A DNA stretch of 64,000 nt from Winogradskyella ouciana (GTDB taxonomy: Bacteria; Bacteroidota; Bacteroidia; Flavobacteriales; Flavobacteriaceae): assembly GCF_009709615.1 (NCBI RefSeq), contig NZ_WJYA01000003.1:1-64000 (forward strand), given 5' to 3'. Both the position numbers and the translations under genes were made by a program. Of the stretch, positions 62,778 through 64,000 are shown in pieces (positions within the stretch are counted from its first letter, which is position 1; each line of letters starts with the position of its first letter). The notes under the pieces are model-generated. The model did no database searches and was not told the DNA's origin. It worked only from the letters and a program-made list of their open reading frames with translations.

Positions 62778-62942
62778 ATGTGAATAAAATAACCATTCCT
62801 GCTCTACCTTTATTCCTTCAAAGACTTTGCGTACCATTATTGAAGTTATGGTGTAGCCCTGAAAAAGCAGCGTGGGAGAGAAATCATCCCTAGAGGCTGT
62901 AAAGTTACTAAATTCTTTGATAATTTCCAGACAAGGTAAGTC
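62778..62942 (-). other. Open frame without a start codon upstream of rocD
   Basis: On the minus strand 55 sense codons run from just after TGA (62943-62945) to TAA (62775-62777), reading DLPCLEIIKEFSNF.. to ..VEQEWLFYSH, with no ATG, GTG or TTG before the internal Met36. Codon choice is protein-like. It may be a gene remnant or a piece of a mobile sequence. The same stretch holds nested complementarity (CAGC/GCTG, GGGA/TCCC around 62868-62899), so it could instead be RNA structure in the rocD leader. Neither is proven. Confidence 0.3.
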
Positions 62943-62976
62943 TCAATTTATATACGCAGATTAATTAAAGAAAGAA

Positions 62977-62984
62977 TATCTTTG
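62977..62984 (+). promoter_or_regulatory. Probable -7 box of rlmD
   Basis: TATCTTTG matches TAnnTTTG, 18 bp before the ATG at 63003. Confidence 0.5.
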
Positions 62985-63002
62985 CAGCCAAAATTTATCT
63001 AA

Positions 63003-64000
63003 ATGCCAAGAAGGGAACGCAACAAATTCGTAAAACGTGGACAAATTATTGAGATATTAATCGAAGACTATGCCTTTGGTGGTAAAGGTATTGGTCGCAT
63101 TAAAAATGAACATGGTGAGTTTGTAGTGTTTGTTCCCAATACCTTGCCTGGCCAACTGGTTAAGGCTCAAGTAAAAAAATCGAGCAAAAAATACGCAGAA
63201 TGTAAACTGCTCGATGTTTTAAAACCCTCGGAGGACGAAGTTGAAATGCCTTATCAAGATATTCCTGGTGCACCATACATTCAGTTACCTATTGAAAAAC
63301 AACACGAATACAAAAAGCAAAGTACGTTAGAGTTGTTTAAGCGCATAGGTGAGGTTGCTGATATTGAAGATAAGCTTGATGAATTTGTTAGTTCGCCAAA
63401 CACCTTTCATTATCGTAATAAAATGGAATATGGTTTTTCAGCCATTGGATATGATAGAGAGCTGAAAACTGACGTAGATGAATTTACATTGGGTTTTAAG
63501 CGCCGTGGACTTTGGTGGTGTGGTGAAAACTTGGAAAAGGATTCTGGTTTATTTGATGCTGATGTTGAAAACCATCTAAAAGACATTCGGGAATATTGTA
63601 AAGCTTCAGGATTGGCACCTTGGCATGCTCCTAGAAAAGAAGGTTTTTTTAGATATTTCGTAGTCCGAAAATCGTACAAAACAAATAAGTTGTTATTTAA
63701 TTTAGTGACGACTTCTCACGACTTAGATCAATTCGACTTGGATAAGTTCGCCAACTACTTAGTTGAATTGTTTGGTGACCGTGTTGCAGGTTTATTACAT
63801 ACCATTAACGACGAAATTGGTGACCGTACCATAGCTACAACCGGAAGCATTAATCTTGTGTATGGTGAGGACAAAATTGTAGAAGAATTATTGGGCTTGA
63901 ATTTTGAAATCAGTATGAAAAGCTTTTTTCAGACCAATCCTAAATGTGCAGAAAAACTCTATAGTAAAGTTGTAGAGTATGCACTTGAAAACAAAGAAGC
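63003..64000 (+). CDS. rlmD: 23S rRNA (uracil-C5)-methyltransferase RlmD-like, 3' partial
   Basis: The frame runs from ATG 63003 off the right edge (332 codons visible, about two thirds of the family length). Residues about 8-70 form a TRAM domain (RGQIIEILIEDYAFGGKGIGRI, TLPGQLVKAQV). The following segment aligns with the RumA/RlmD family, and the central domain is recognisable (FHYRNKMEYGFS, LGFKRRGLWW, MKSFFQTNPKCAEKLY). The three Fe-S cysteines expected after the TRAM domain are replaced by M82, P88 and P91. The SAM-binding and catalytic regions lie outside the window, so the target uracil is not certain. Confidence 0.85.
   Translation, partial: MPRRERNKFVKRGQIIEILIEDYAFGGKGIGRIKNEHGEFVVFVPNTLPGQLVKAQVKKSSKKYAECKLLDVLKPSEDEVEMPYQDIPGAPYIQLPIEKQHEYKKQSTLELFKRIGEVADIEDKLDEFVSSPNTFHYRNKMEYGFSAIGYDRELKTDVDEFTLGFKRRGLWWCGENLEKDSGLFDADVENHLKDIREYCKASGLAPWHAPRKEGFFRYFVVRKSYKTNKLLFNLVTTSHDLDQFDLDKFANYLVELFGDRVAGLLHTINDEIGDRTIATTGSINLVYGEDKIVEELLGLNFEISMKSFFQTNPKCAEKLYSKVVEYALENKE

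Noticed and set aside
62790..62910. Short words resembling 5S rRNA (GAAGTTA, AGCCC, GTGGGAGAG) upstream of rlmD.
   Set aside because: The words are too far apart and the 5S helices cannot be formed; a 5S gene or clear fragment is not supported.

Overview
The window is a stretch of chromosome from a member of the Bacteroidota, almost certainly the family Flavobacteriaceae and probably marine. The evidence is the AT-rich sequence, type IX secretion system (T9SS) components and cargo (a PorP/SprF-like protein, PorQ, type A and type B sorting domains), TTTG/TAnnTTTG promoters, genes without Shine-Dalgarno sequences, and many small SpII lipoproteins. The genus cannot be fixed from the sequence. 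No rRNA, tRNA, CRISPR array, prophage or insertion sequence was seen, and no gene-free stretch reaches 300 bp.

Layout. 1-5.3 kb: a cell-surface operon of a giant repeat adhesin (5' end outside the window), a PorP/SprF-like protein and an OmpA/PD40 protein. 5.4-9.4 kb: a lone PhyH-type dioxygenase, a CAP lipoprotein, pdxH, and rnz between two small STAS-like proteins. 9.4-13.4 kb: pyrR-pyrB, a membrane protein and rpsA with its own promoter and leader. 13.6-19.7 kb: a lipoprotein gene broken by an in-frame stop, a BON-LysM protein, cmk, porQ, a triple-LysM protein and lon. 19.9-22.8 kb: an ECF sigma factor, a probable anti-sigma factor and two beta-helical surface proteins. 23-26 kb: a lipoprotein with a four-Cys tandem repeat, an MFS permease and an M48 protease.

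26.2-36.9 kb is a glycogen/alpha-glucan operon read on the minus strand: glgA(glgM type)-glgC-glgE-mak-glgB-GH31. It predicts the maltose-1-phosphate (GlgE) route, with GlgC and the short GT4 enzyme making maltose-1-phosphate, GlgE polymerising it, GlgB branching, and maltokinase as a second entry. No trehalose synthase is present in the window. 37-40.5 kb: an exported msrB, a DinB-like protein, an acidic lipoprotein and lpdA. 40.5-45.4 kb: five small outer-membrane beta-barrel genes interleaved with aroQ and followed by xerD, most with private terminators. 45.5-48 kb: rny, a strong 6S RNA candidate, zapA and a ZapB-like coiled coil. 48-57.2 kb: an M23 peptidase, a TonB-dependent receptor with a TTG start, a fibre-like exported protein and two tandem paralogous T9SS cargo proteins. 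57.2-64 kb: a cysteine desulfurase, a Ca-binding lipoprotein, an Smr protein, a four-gene DUF2752/CCC/dispanin membrane cluster, rocD with a Cys-rich insertion, and the start of rlmD.

The best candidates for something undescribed are the DUF2752-CCC-dispanin-DUF2752 cluster, the sigma/anti-sigma/beta-helix module, the 6S RNA locus, the four-Cys repeat lipoprotein and the start-less conserved-looking frame in front of rocD. All functional statements are from reading the sequence; no database search was run.
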